Below are positions 37,792 to 47,102 of a stretch of DNA of 64,000 bases, piece after piece. How positions within the stretch are numbered: position 1 is the first letter of the stretch; each line of letters opens with the position of its first letter. A program made the position numbers and the translations under genes. This stretch comes from Sphingosinithalassobacter tenebrarum (GTDB lineage Bacteria > Pseudomonadota > Alphaproteobacteria > Sphingomonadales > Sphingomonadaceae): the NCBI RefSeq assembly GCF_011057975.1, contig NZ_CP049109.1, positions 3,379,001 to 3,443,000 on the forward strand, given 5' to 3'. Under the pieces are notes generated by a model. The model worked only from the letters and a program-made list of their open reading frames with translations. It searched no databases and was not told where the DNA came from.

Positions 37792-38601
37792 TCAGCCCTC
37801 TACACCCAGTTGCTCGACCTGCACGTCGACATCCAGTGCTTCCTCGCCCGCGCCGACGCGTTGACCTGAAATCGGTGCCGCGCCGGTGGCGTCGAGCGCG
37901 ACGGCGACGCGGATATAGCTTTCGTCCGCGCAGGCACCCGATTCAGGGTCGAACGCCACCCAGCCGAGATCCGGGACATGCGCCTCCGCCCAAGCGTCCG
38001 GCGCAAGCGACGCTTCCTCGGTCTGCCGATAGCCGGAGACATAGCGCGCAGGTGCGCCGCAGCAGCGCGCTGCTGCCACGAATATCTGCGCGCGATCGCG
38101 TGCGGTAAGCTGTTTTTTCAGGAAACTGTCCGCCACGGTTTCGCCGTGATCCGGCGCCACGGGCGCGACCTTGAAACGCGCATGTAGCGCCGTGTTCAAC
38201 CGATGCAACCGCTCGAGCGGATCCTCTATGCCGCTCACCGCTTCGGTCGCGAATTTGGTCAGCATTTCGCCCGGCGCGGTACGCGGCGTTTCGCGCAGGA
38301 ACAGCATCGGCGGCAGCGGTTCCGGCGCATCGGCGACCACGCCGTTGCTTTCCAGCGTCAACACTTCGCCGGTGACGCGCAACTCGATCGAATCGAGCGG
38401 CCCTTCGGCATAGAGCATCGTCACTTCGTTGCCGAACCCGTCTTCGGAGCGGCGCAGTCGTGCGTCGCAATCGACATCGATGCGCCAGTCGACCACGGTT
38501 TGCGTGCGCGTGTCGCACGGCCGCATCCGCAGCATCTGGATGATCCGCGCCTGCGGTTCGGTGAAGCGATAGAGCGTCCGGTGATCGACAGCGATGCGCA
38601 T
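37792..38601 (-). CDS. Transglutaminase-like protein lacking the catalytic Cys and His
   Basis: This 269-residue protein has the N-terminal bacterial transglutaminase domain (MRIAVDHRTLYRF) and the core PARYVSGYRQ...LGWVAFDPESG. In active members the core reads about GVCxDFAH and later SHAWVE. Here the aligned segments are TARDRAQ (Ala167 where Cys is expected) and PDAWAE (Asp202 where His is expected). Only the Asp218 position (FDP) is kept. It is third in the conserved ATP-grasp/alpha-E/transglutaminase cluster and follows alpha-E with a 1-base overlap. It may be a non-catalytic adaptor. Confidence 0.8.
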   Translation of the reverse strand: MRIAVDHRTLYRFTEPQARIIQMLRMRPCDTRTQTVVDWRIDVDCDARLRRSEDGFGNEVTMLYAEGPLDSIELRVTGEVLTLESNGVVADAPEPLPPMLFLRETPRTAPGEMLTKFATEAVSGIEDPLERLHRLNTALHARFKVAPVAPDHGETVADSFLKKQLTARDRAQIFVAAARCCGAPARYVSGYRQTEEASLAPDAWAEAHVPDLGWVAFDPESGACADESYIRVAVALDATGAAPISGQRVGAGEEALDVDVQVEQLGVEG

Positions 38602-39542
38602 CAGATGAACCGGAACTGCCGTGCAATGGCACCGTCGAGCAATGCGTTCTCCTTTATGAACGCCTCCAGATATTCGTGCAGGCCGCTCATGATGATATCA
38701 TTCGACCTGGTCTTCTGCATCCGCATCAGCCGTGCCCGCGCCATGCGATCGGCCTCGCCCTGCAATCCGGTGCGTCGGGCAAGATGGCTGAGCAGCTGAA
38801 CCACTTCGTCCACACAAGCGGCGAGCGATCGCGGCAATTCAAATCGCGAAACCAGCAGGTCGATCACATTCGCCGAGGACAGCCCCTCGCTGTAGAGCCA
38901 GCGATAGGCAGTGACTGCCGAAACCGTCTGCAGGATGGTGGTCCACTGGTCGCGGTCCATCGTTCCGCCGACCAGCTCGCCCTCGGGAAGCAGGATATGG
39001 TATTTCACGTCGAGCAGCCGCGCGGTGTTGTCCGCGCGCTCGATCGCGGCGCCGAGCTGGATCAGCCAGGTCGCTTCATTGTGCATCATCCGATGCACTG
39101 CGCCTTCGAAGCCGCGGGTTTCCGCCTTCACCGATTCGACCATCGTCAGCACCGCGGCCGGTCCGCCCGGATTGGAGCGGTTGCGAAACAGCAGCCAGGC
39201 GCGGTTGATCGCGGTCCAGGATTCGCGGGTCAGCGCGGTGCGCACGGCCTTTGCATTGATCCGCGCCGCGTCGAGACAGCGTACGATCGAGCCGGGATTG
39301 TCTTCGGCCAGCGTCAGATAGCGCACGACATTGGCTTGGGTCAGATCCTTGCCGGTCTCCTCAAATGCATCCTCGGTATAGCTGACGCTGAGCGCGCTGC
39401 GCCACGCCGCCTCGCCCGCCGGGCGCGCGGAAAGCGCATCGAGCCGCACCGTCGCTTCGATCAGCCGCGCCAGAAAGTCGGCGCGTTCGACATAGCGGCC
39501 GAGCCAGTAGAGCGCCGCCGCAGTGCGCGATAGCATCAGCAT
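38601..39542 (-). CDS. Alpha-E domain protein of the ATP-grasp/transglutaminase cluster
   Basis: This all-helical protein of 313 residues starts MLMLSRTAAALYWLGRYVERAD, the alpha-E signature, and has a second copy-like segment (AIERADNTARLLDVKYH). The domain is always found with a circularly permuted ATP-grasp enzyme and often a transglutaminase. Its function is thought to be peptide synthesis or modification, but no product is known. The start overlaps or abuts the stop of the ATP-grasp gene (39544). ATG 39536 is an alternative. Confidence 0.87.
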   Translation of the reverse strand: MLMLSRTAAALYWLGRYVERADFLARLIEATVRLDALSARPAGEAAWRSALSVSYTEDAFEETGKDLTQANVVRYLTLAEDNPGSIVRCLDAARINAKAVRTALTRESWTAINRAWLLFRNRSNPGGPAAVLTMVESVKAETRGFEGAVHRMMHNEATWLIQLGAAIERADNTARLLDVKYHILLPEGELVGGTMDRDQWTTILQTVSAVTAYRWLYSEGLSSANVIDLLVSRFELPRSLAACVDEVVQLLSHLARRTGLQGEADRMARARLMRMQKTRSNDIIMSGLHEYLEAFIKENALLDGAIARQFRFI

Positions 39543-39543
39543 G

Positions 39544-41058
39544 TCAGGACCCCGCCGCCGTCTGGGTCTGCTGCATGGCGCCGCCATTCTGAGACTGGCT
39601 CTGCGCCGGAACGTCCTCCATCAAAACGAAGCTGTCCTTGGTGCCGCCGCCCTGGCTCGAATTGACGACCAGCGACCCTTCGCGCAGCGCCACGCGGGTA
39701 AGCCCCCCCGGCACGACCTGTACGCCGTTGCTACCGGTAAGCACGAACGGCCGGAAATCGACATGGCGCGGTGCCACGCCTTTCTCGCTCATCGTCGGCA
39801 CGGTCGAGAGCGCCAGCGTGGGTTGCGCAATATAGCGATGCGGCTCTGCCTTGAGCGCGGCACGGAACTTTTCGATCATGTCCTTGCTCGCGGTAGGGCC
39901 CACGAGCATGCCGTACCCGCCCGATCCGTCGACCAGCTTCACCACCAGCTTGTCGAGATTTTCGAGCGTGTATTTGAGCGCGTCCGGCTCACGGCAGCGA
40001 TAGGTTTCCACATTGGGCAGCTTGGCCTCTCCGCCCGAATAGAAATGCACGATCTCCGGCATGTAGCTGTAGATCGCCTTGTCGTCGGCGATGCCGTTGC
40101 CCGGTGCGTTTATGATCGCGACATTGCCTGCGCGATACGCCGCGACCAGCCCCGGAACACCGAGCAGCGAATCCGGGCGGAACGTAAGCGGATCGAGGAA
40201 GTCATCGTCGATCCGGCGATAGATGACGTCCACCTGCACGCGCCCCGCGATCGTCTGCATCCAGACGATATCGTCGTCGACCACCAGGTCGGCCGCCTCG
40301 ACCAGTTCGATCCCCATCGAGTCCGCGAGGAAGCTGTGCTCGTAATAGGCCGAATTGAAATGCCCCGGCGTCAGCACGACGCATACCGGACGCGACTTGC
40401 CCGGCCCCGGCGTTACCGAGCGCATCGTTTCAAGCAGAAGGTCCGAATAGCTGTCGACCGCCGCGACGCGGAATTCCTTGAACAATTCGGGGCAGAGCCG
40501 GATCATCGCCTCGCGATTTTCCAGCATGTAGCTGACGCCCGACGGCGTGCGCGCATTGTCTTCCAGGACAAAGAAATCGTCGGGTCCGGTGCGGACCAGA
40601 TCGATGCCGCAGATATGCGCCCAGATGCCATGCGGCGGACGGATGCCGTTCACTTCGGGGCGAAACTGTTCGTTCTGATAGATGAGCTCGGGAGGGATGA
40701 CCCCCTCCTTCACGATCCGCTGATTGCCGTAATAAATGTCTTCCAGAAACGCGTTGATCGCCTCGACGCGCTGGACCAGCCCTTCGGAAAGCCGTTTCCA
40801 TTCGCCGGGGAGGAAGACGCGCGGAACGATATCGAAGGGGATGATGCGTTCGGCGGCTTCGCTTTCGCCGTAAACGGCGAAGGTGATGCCGAGCTGACGA
40901 AAGGTCGCTTCAGCAGACTCCTGTCGTCGCGTCAGTTCTTCAGGCGGCGTGGAAGCAATCCACTCGGCGAGCGCAGCGAACTCGGCACGCGGTGCGTCAG
41001 CGCCCCCATGCCCCCAGATTTCGTCGAACGCTTTTGCTGCCGCCATCCAATCTCCCAA
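39544..41058 (-). CDS. Circularly permuted type 2 ATP-grasp protein
   Basis: This 504-residue protein has the CP_ATPgrasp_2 pattern: GEWKRLSEGLVQRVEAINAFLEDIY, GIDLVRTGPDDFFVLEDNARTPSGVSYMLENR, VVKLVDGSGGYGMLVGP and the metal-binding region near DFRPFVL. Members are proposed to make peptide or peptide-like ligations with ATP. It is the first gene of the cluster with alpha-E and the transglutaminase-like protein. The substrate is unknown. Confidence 0.9.
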   Translation of the reverse strand: MGDWMAAAKAFDEIWGHGGADAPRAEFAALAEWIASTPPEELTRRQESAEATFRQLGITFAVYGESEAAERIIPFDIVPRVFLPGEWKRLSEGLVQRVEAINAFLEDIYYGNQRIVKEGVIPPELIYQNEQFRPEVNGIRPPHGIWAHICGIDLVRTGPDDFFVLEDNARTPSGVSYMLENREAMIRLCPELFKEFRVAAVDSYSDLLLETMRSVTPGPGKSRPVCVVLTPGHFNSAYYEHSFLADSMGIELVEAADLVVDDDIVWMQTIAGRVQVDVIYRRIDDDFLDPLTFRPDSLLGVPGLVAAYRAGNVAIINAPGNGIADDKAIYSYMPEIVHFYSGGEAKLPNVETYRCREPDALKYTLENLDKLVVKLVDGSGGYGMLVGPTASKDMIEKFRAALKAEPHRYIAQPTLALSTVPTMSEKGVAPRHVDFRPFVLTGSNGVQVVPGGLTRVALREGSLVVNSSQGGGTKDSFVLMEDVPAQSQSQNGGAMQQTQTAAGS

Positions 41059-41169
41059 GCATCGAAACGCATTATGGTTCCCATGCTAACCACTTTGCTG
41101 CGCCGCACAAGGGCCGTGAATTTCTCCAGCATGCGGCCGGCCCGATGCCGCGCCAATAAGCAATTCGCC

Positions 41170-43239
41170 CTAGCCTTCGCCGCCCTGCCCTGCCGCGCGT
41201 TCGCGCACCATCGCCTGAGTTAGGATCTGCGGCAGCACATCCGGCGCCTCCGCCCCCGGCGCATACCATAGGTACAGCGGCACACCGGCGCGATTGTGGC
41301 TTTCGATGAAGCGCCCGAGCACCGGGTCGCCGTCGGTCCAGTCGCCCACCAGCACCGCGACGTTGTTGTCGGCAAGCGCCTGACGCACCGGGGCCGTCTC
41401 GATAACGGTCTTTTCGTTAACCTTGCAGGTCAGGCACCAGTCGGCAGTGAAATAGGCGAAGACCGGCCGCCCCTCGCCGCGCAGTTCGGCAAGCCGCGCC
41501 TCGCTGAAAGGCTCCGCATTCATCCCGGCGGTCGGGCGCGCATCGACCGCTGGCAGGCGCATCACCAGCCCGGTACCGACGACTGCCACAAGGGCGAGTG
41601 CCACGATCGCGAGCGCGCCGAAACTGTATCCGCGCGCCTGACGCCCTCCGCCGATCCAGAACAGCATCGCCGCCGCAAGCACCGCAAGCAGCCCCAGTGC
41701 CATCCCGTCCGCGCCCGTCTGACGTCCCAGAACCCAGGCGAGCGCGACTGCGGTCAGGAACATCGGAACCGACAGGATCCGCCGCAGCACCTCCATCCAC
41801 GGCCCCGGCCTGGGCAAGGCGCGGCGCAGTGGCGGGACGAACCCCAGCAGCAGGAACGGCAATGCGATCCCGAGACCCAACCCGGCGAACACCGCCAGCG
41901 CGGCCGTCCAGGGTAGCACCAGCGCCGCACCGAGCGCAGCGCCCATGAACGGCCCGGTACACGGCGTCGCAACAAAGGCCGCCAGCGCCCCGGTGGCGAA
42001 GGCACCGCCGATTCCCCGTCCACCGGCGCGGTTGGCGAATCCGGGCGTTGCGAGCTCGAACAAGCCGGCGAGATTGAAGGCGATGCCGCTTACCAGCAGC
42101 AGCAGGATCAGGATCACCGCCGGGCTCTGCAACTGAAATGCCCAGCCCGCGCTCGTTCCTGCGGCGCGCAGGCCCAGCAGGATGCCGCCCAGTGCGACGC
42201 ACACCAGGATAACGCCGGCGGCATAGGCCAGCGCCTCCGATCGCGGGTGCGCTTCCTCGCCGCCTGCCCTGGCAAGGCTCAATGCCTTGAGGCTGAGGAT
42301 CGGGAAAACGCACGGCATGACGTTCAGGATCAGCCCCCCGAGCACCGCGCCGGCAAAGGCCATCAGCGCCGCCTGCCAGCCGTTCGTCGCAGCGCCGGCC
42401 GTTTCCGCATCCGCCGATGCGGGGGCGACGGTGCCAGGCGTGGCGCTCACTTCCAGCCCCTGCCCGCCGGTATCCAGAACACCTTCGATCCGCCCCTCGG
42501 GTTCGACTGCTTCCACGTCGATCACCAGCCGATCGCCGTCGCGGACGATCGCCTGCTCGGCGCCATAGGCGACGGCGCGGTGCGTCACCGGGTAGAAATA
42601 GGCATCGCCAAGCCGAGCCCCGGCCGGAAACGGTATCGCGATCCGCATCCGGTCGCCTTCGCGCTGCCATTGCGCTTCGCTGCCCAGCGGCTTGGGCAGG
42701 CGCTTGCGCCACCTGTCGAACCGCTCACGACGGTCGGGGGGAATGGCGCTGTCGCCCACTACCAATTCGGTCGAAAGCTCCGCACTTTCTGGAACGCAGA
42801 TCGATGTGGTGCAGACCAGATACTGCATCCGAACCGAGACCGGCAGCTTCGTGCCCCGCGCCACCCCCTCCGGGATGCGCAGCGTGACGAGCTGGGCGAA
42901 CGGCGCCTCGTAGACATAGTTCATCAGGCCCGAGATCAGCAGCCGCTGCGGCACCGGATAGCGCAGATCGCCTGCCTGCACGCCTTCGGGAAGCTCCCAT
43001 TCCAGCCGCGCGGGCAACCCCGCGTCACCGGGATTGCGCCAATAGCCGTGCCATCCGGGATCGGGACGCGAATCGAATGCCAGCGTCACCTCGCTTCCCG
43101 GAGCAGGGCGCAGCGTTTCGGCGACCAGATCGATCGCGATATGCGGCCCCGGCGCGGGCTGCTGCGCAAGCGCGCCCGGCATCAGCACCAGCAGCGCCGC
43201 CAGCATCATTGTCATAACCGCGCAATATCGTGCACGCAT
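41170..43239 (-). CDS. DsbD/ScsB-type thiol:disulfide interchange protein
   Basis: This 689-residue inner-membrane protein passes electrons from cytoplasmic thioredoxin to the periplasm. It has a signal peptide and a periplasmic N-terminal domain with a reactive pair (YLVCTTSICVPESAE). About eight membrane segments carry the two redox cysteines (NVMPCVFPIL and VATPCTGPFMG), and a C-terminal thioredoxin-like domain has DWCLTCKVNE. The N-terminal domain fits the longer ScsB type better than E. coli DsbD. Targets are unknown. It is divergent from the PhoK-like phosphatase. Confidence 0.9.
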   Translation of the reverse strand: MRARYCAVMTMMLAALLVLMPGALAQQPAPGPHIAIDLVAETLRPAPGSEVTLAFDSRPDPGWHGYWRNPGDAGLPARLEWELPEGVQAGDLRYPVPQRLLISGLMNYVYEAPFAQLVTLRIPEGVARGTKLPVSVRMQYLVCTTSICVPESAELSTELVVGDSAIPPDRRERFDRWRKRLPKPLGSEAQWQREGDRMRIAIPFPAGARLGDAYFYPVTHRAVAYGAEQAIVRDGDRLVIDVEAVEPEGRIEGVLDTGGQGLEVSATPGTVAPASADAETAGAATNGWQAALMAFAGAVLGGLILNVMPCVFPILSLKALSLARAGGEEAHPRSEALAYAAGVILVCVALGGILLGLRAAGTSAGWAFQLQSPAVILILLLLVSGIAFNLAGLFELATPGFANRAGGRGIGGAFATGALAAFVATPCTGPFMGAALGAALVLPWTAALAVFAGLGLGIALPFLLLGFVPPLRRALPRPGPWMEVLRRILSVPMFLTAVALAWVLGRQTGADGMALGLLAVLAAAMLFWIGGGRQARGYSFGALAIVALALVAVVGTGLVMRLPAVDARPTAGMNAEPFSEARLAELRGEGRPVFAYFTADWCLTCKVNEKTVIETAPVRQALADNNVAVLVGDWTDGDPVLGRFIESHNRAGVPLYLWYAPGAEAPDVLPQILTQAMVRERAAGQGGEG

Positions 43240-43314
43240 CGGCTGTCCTTGCTCTCGTCGACCCGCTCGCCCATTAGCAGCGGAGTTCGTTCCATGTCAT
43301 GCCGGAGACTGTCG

Positions 43315-44931
43315 ATGCGTCTGTTCCGCTCCCTGACCGCAGCGATCGCACTGCTGTCCGTCACCCCGCTCGCGGCTCAGGAAGCGCCGTCGCCGGAAAC
43401 CCCGCCGCGGCTGATCGTGGTAATTTCGGTCGACCAGTTCTCTGCCAATCTCTTCGCGGAATATCGCCCGCAATTTCGGTTCGGCTTTGCCCGGATGGCA
43501 AGCGGCGCGGTCTTCCCCTCGGGCTATCAGAGCCACAGCGCGACCGAGACCTGCCCCGGCCATTCGACGATCCTGACCGGCGCCCGCCCGGCGCGAACCG
43601 GGATCATCGCCAATGACTGGATCGACCTGAACGCGCAGCGCGAGGACAAGACCGTCTATTGCGCCGAGGACGAGACCATCCCCGGTTCCAATTCCGACGA
43701 CTATACCGTCTCGCCGGTGCATCTGCGCGTGCCGACGCTTGGCGAGTGGATGAAGGCGGCAGACCCGCGATCGCGCGTGATTGCCGTCGCCGGCAAGGAT
43801 CGCGCCGCAGTGATGATGGCGGGCCATGATCCAGACCAGATCTGGTGGTGGGGCGGCGACGCTTTCGTCAGCTATGCCGGCCGCGAGGCACCCGCCACCA
43901 TCACCCGCATCAACGCCTCGGTTGCCAGCCGCATCGCCACTGCCCAGCCGGCGCTGCCGCTGCCCGATTTCTGCCGCCCCCGCGCCGTGCCGGTGCCGGT
44001 CGGCAACGGCACCATCGGCGACGGCCGCTTCGCCCGCCAGGCCGGCGACAGCCGTGCCTTCCGCGCCTCGCCCGAATTCGACGAAGCCGTCACCGCCGCC
44101 GCCGCCGGCCTCGCCACCGAGCTCGAACTCGGGCAGGGCGATGCGCCCGACCTGCTGATCATCGGCGCGTCGGCGACCGACTATGTCGGTCATGCCTATG
44201 GCACGCAGGGCAGCGAGATGTGCCTCCAGCTGCTTTCGCTCGACGAACAGCTTGGCAAGCTCTTCGCGGTGCTCGACACGACCGGCGTCGACTATGCCGT
44301 GGTGCTGACCGCCGATCATGGCGGCACCGACGCTACCGAGCGGCAGCAGATCCAGGGCGTGCCCGGCGCCCATCGCATCACTGCCGATCCGGTGGCGGGC
44401 GTCGCTGCCTCGCTTGGCCTGCCGGGCGACAGCATCCGCGGCGACAGCGGCAATTACTGGATCGACCCGTCGCTTTCCGCCGCCGATCACGATCGCCTCG
44501 CCGCCGCCGCGATCGCGCATTTCGAGGCGAACCCCGATATCGCCGGCGTCTTCACGCGCGACCAGATCCTCGCCACGCCAATGCCGACCAGCCCGCCCGA
44601 GGACTGGAGCATGATCGAACGGGCCCGTGCCTCCTACGATACCGAGCGGTCGGGCGAGATCGTGATCGCGCTCAAGCCGCGGGTTTCGCCGATCGCCCGC
44701 CCCGGCCCCGGCTATGCCTCCACGCACGGCAGCTTCTGGGACTATGACCGCCGCGTGCCGATCCTGTTCTGGCGCAAGGGCATGACCGGGTTCGAACAGC
44801 CGCTCTCGGTCGAAACGGTCGATATCGCACCATCGCTGGCGGGGCTGCTGCACCTGCCCGTGCCGGTGGAGATCGACGGCCGCTGCCTCGATCTCGATGC
44901 GAGCGGAGCTTCGACCTGTCCCGCGCGATGA
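43315..44931 (+). CDS. phoK: Alkaline phosphatase of the PhoK/PafA type
   Basis: This 538-residue secreted enzyme has a signal peptide (MRLFRSLTAAIALLSVTPLAAQ). The nucleophile motif is HSATETCPGHSTILTG with Thr79, zinc ligands appear in VISVDQFSANLF and LTADHGGTDATE, and YASTHGSFWDYDRRVPILFW is conserved near the C-terminus. This matches the Sphingomonas PhoK and Elizabethkingia PafA group rather than classical PhoA. ATG 43315 is chosen for its GGAG spacing. ATG 43294 is possible. Confidence 0.88.
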   Translation: MRLFRSLTAAIALLSVTPLAAQEAPSPETPPRLIVVISVDQFSANLFAEYRPQFRFGFARMASGAVFPSGYQSHSATETCPGHSTILTGARPARTGIIANDWIDLNAQREDKTVYCAEDETIPGSNSDDYTVSPVHLRVPTLGEWMKAADPRSRVIAVAGKDRAAVMMAGHDPDQIWWWGGDAFVSYAGREAPATITRINASVASRIATAQPALPLPDFCRPRAVPVPVGNGTIGDGRFARQAGDSRAFRASPEFDEAVTAAAAGLATELELGQGDAPDLLIIGASATDYVGHAYGTQGSEMCLQLLSLDEQLGKLFAVLDTTGVDYAVVLTADHGGTDATERQQIQGVPGAHRITADPVAGVAASLGLPGDSIRGDSGNYWIDPSLSAADHDRLAAAAIAHFEANPDIAGVFTRDQILATPMPTSPPEDWSMIERARASYDTERSGEIVIALKPRVSPIARPGPGYASTHGSFWDYDRRVPILFWRKGMTGFEQPLSVETVDIAPSLAGLLHLPVPVEIDGRCLDLDASGASTCPAR

Positions 44932-44939
44932 ACAATCTC

Positions 44940-45028
44940 CGTTCGGGCTGAGCCTGTCGAAGCCCGCCTCTCGTTTCGCGCGTCGCTCCTGAGGCAAGGC
45001 GCCCTTCGACAGGCTCAGGGCGAACGGA
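44940..45028. repeat. Inverted pair of the GCTGAGCCTGTCGAAG repeat
   Basis: The left arm at about 44940-44964 and right arm at about 45001-45027 are inverted copies (GGGCTGAGCCTGTCGAAGCC against CTTCGACAGGCTCAG). They lie between convergent genes and could fold as a hairpin that ends transcription from both sides. A single copy is at 15304-15320. Confidence 0.75.
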
Positions 45029-45045
45029 ACTAACCGCTGTTTGCC

Positions 45046-45987
45046 TCAGCGCTGCTCGAAGGGGCGGATGCCCTGCCCCAGCCGGTTGTTTTCCATCCGC
45101 ACCGCATCACGCGCGGTCGTTGCGACGAAGGCGGGGCCGCGCTCGACACCCGGCGCCAGCGTCGCGACATTGTCAGACACCACAAGCCCGGCCGACCCAT
45201 AGGTGCGCGCTTCGGCGCCGACCACGATCAGTGCGGTCCAGTTTTCCTTGTTCGGCCCCTGGACGAAAGTGTTGCCGGTGATCCGGCCGGTGCCTCCTTC
45301 GGACATGTCGATCATATAGTTGGTGTTGCGGCCCTGACTGTCGTCGAAGCTCGAATCGGCGATCACCACCTGCGGCGCGCGGATTTTCACATAGTGGCCG
45401 CCAGTGCCGCGTTCGAAGCGCGAATTGGTGATGCGGATCACGCCTTGCGACAGCCCGAGATAAATGGAGTGGCTGCAATCCACTGTCTCGTCACACTGGC
45501 CGAGCCCGGCAAAGGTCGAATGGTCGATCGCGATGGTTCGGATCGTTTCGTGCCCGCCGCCCAATATGCCTTCCTGGCTGTCGAGGAACATCGAATTGCT
45601 GACGAACAGGTCGCCTGTCTCGATCCGCACGCCCGCGCCGTTGCCGTCGGGCACGCGCATGTTGCGAAAGATGATTCCGTCGACCACCGAGCGGCGCCCG
45701 CGCAGCACGAACGCCGCCTTGCCCTCACACGTCCCGCCATCGAAGATCACGCTGCCCGGCTGGATCGCGCGATAGGTGATGTCGCCGCCGGTCTGCACCG
45801 TGCAGTCGCGATAAGTGCCCGGCGCGATCAGGATCGTCGCATCGCCGTCGCGCACTGCGCTGACCGCGGCGTCGAGCGTGGCGAAGCCCTGCCCCGTCTG
45901 TTCGATGACGAACGGCGCGCCGCTGCCCTGCTGCGCGGCGGCAGGGGCTGTCAGGGCGATGGCAATGACCGGCAGCAAGCGGCGCAT
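45046..45987 (-). CDS. Secreted right-handed beta-helix repeat protein
   Basis: From ATG 45987 (GGAG upstream) this encodes 313 residues: a signal peptide (MRRLLPVIAIALTAPAAAQ), then beta-helix repeats with NosD/pectate-lyase-like turns (SVVDGIIFRNMRVPDGNGAGVRI, IRTIAIDHSTFAG, GVIRITNSRFERGTGGHYVKI, GRITGNTFVQG). Three cysteine pairs may stabilise it. No catalytic residue of a polysaccharide lyase could be assigned. Longer frames upstream run through a repeat pair and are rejected. Confidence 0.78.
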   Translation of the reverse strand: MRRLLPVIAIALTAPAAAQQGSGAPFVIEQTGQGFATLDAAVSAVRDGDATILIAPGTYRDCTVQTGGDITYRAIQPGSVIFDGGTCEGKAAFVLRGRRSVVDGIIFRNMRVPDGNGAGVRIETGDLFVSNSMFLDSQEGILGGGHETIRTIAIDHSTFAGLGQCDETVDCSHSIYLGLSQGVIRITNSRFERGTGGHYVKIRAPQVVIADSSFDDSQGRNTNYMIDMSEGGTGRITGNTFVQGPNKENWTALIVVGAEARTYGSAGLVVSDNVATLAPGVERGPAFVATTARDAVRMENNRLGQGIRPFEQR

Positions 45988-46078
45988 GGGCGGCTCCTTC
46001 GCGAGCGTTATGCGGAGCGATTGTCGGGCTGGGAAGGCAAATAGAGAGTTAACGCTGCTGGGGACTTTTCGGGCCAAG

Positions 46079-46208
46079 TTCCTCCCCTGGAAGGGGAGGG
46101 GGCCGCCAGCGCAGCTGGTGGTGGAGGGGTAAGCCACGGGCGCCGTGCTTGCAGCCAATACCCCTCCACCGCCTTCGGCGGTCCCCCTCCCCCTCCGGGG
46201 GAGGAACT
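46079..46208. repeat. Inverted pair of the TCCTCCCCTGGAAGGGGAGG repeat
   Basis: The left arm (46079-46130) reads TTCCTCCCCTGGAAGGGGAG and goes on through a GCCGCCAGCGCAGCTGGTGG segment. The right arm (46158-46207) is its inverted copy with a GCCTTCGGCGG loop. It lies upstream of the beta-helix gene and behind mmsB. Confidence 0.75.
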
Positions 46209-46211
46209 CAG

Positions 46212-47096
46212 TCATTCCTTCCCGTCGAGCATCTTGATGATGCCCGAGAAATCCTTGCCGCCATTGCCCGCTTCGGCGAACTGCTCGTACAGTTCCTGCG
46301 CGCGGGCGCCCATCGGCACCTGCGCGCCGGCATTTTCCGCCGCCGCCATCGCCAGCCCCAGATCCTTGAGCATCAGCGCGGTTGCAAAGCCGGGGGCATA
46401 GTCACGGTCGGCGGGGGTTTCGGGGCCGACGCCGGGGACCGGGCAATAGCTGGTCATCGACCAGCTCTGGCCAGAGGAGACCGACGCGATGTCAAAGAAT
46501 TTCTGCGGATCGAGCCCGAGCTTCTTTGCAAGCAGGAACGCCTCGCACGTCGCGACCATCGTCGCGCCGAGCAGCATGTTGTTGCACGCCTTGGCCGCCT
46601 GGCCCGCGCCCGCGCCGCCGGCATGGATCACTGCCTTGCCCATCTTCGAAAGGAAGGGCTCGGCACGCTCGAACCCGGCCTTGCTGCCGCCGACCATGAA
46701 AGTGAGCGAGCCCGCGTTCGCCGCCGCGATCCCGCCCGATACCGGGGCGTCAACGGCGGTAAGCCCCTTGGCCGATGCCGCATCGCTCACCCGGCGCGCG
46801 GTTTCGACGTCGATCGTCGAACAGTCGATCAGGATCGCGCCGCCATCGACATTGTCGAACACGCTGTCGGTATAGACGGCTTCGACATGCTTGCCCGCCG
46901 GCAGCATGGTGATGACCGCCTCAGCGCCCTTCACCGCTTCGGCGGCGCTGTCGCAAGGCAGGCAGCCGGCCTTCTTCGCCGCCGCCAGCGCATCCTGCGA
47001 AAGATCGAAAGCGTGTACGTCATGCCCCGCCTTTGCGAGGTTCGCGGCCATGCCGCCGCCCATATTGCCGAGACCGATAAATGCTACGCGTGCCAT
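46212..47096 (-). CDS. mmsB: 3-hydroxyisobutyrate dehydrogenase
   Basis: This 294-residue NAD-dependent enzyme oxidises 3-hydroxyisobutyrate to methylmalonate semialdehyde in valine degradation. The Rossmann motif FIGLGNMGGGMAANL, the DAPVSGGIAAANAGSL loop and catalytic Lys in GQAAKACNNMLLGA are present. The C-terminal half matches typical HIBADH. The reading in the frame before 47096 lies within repeat DNA and is not part of the gene. It is the last gene of the acd-hibch-echA-mmsB run. Confidence 0.93.
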   Translation of the reverse strand: MARVAFIGLGNMGGGMAANLAKAGHDVHAFDLSQDALAAAKKAGCLPCDSAAEAVKGAEAVITMLPAGKHVEAVYTDSVFDNVDGGAILIDCSTIDVETARRVSDAASAKGLTAVDAPVSGGIAAANAGSLTFMVGGSKAGFERAEPFLSKMGKAVIHAGGAGAGQAAKACNNMLLGATMVATCEAFLLAKKLGLDPQKFFDIASVSSGQSWSMTSYCPVPGVGPETPADRDYAPGFATALMLKDLGLAMAAAENAGAQVPMGARAQELYEQFAEAGNGGKDFSGIIKMLDGKE

Positions 47097-47102
47097 TGTT
47101 TT

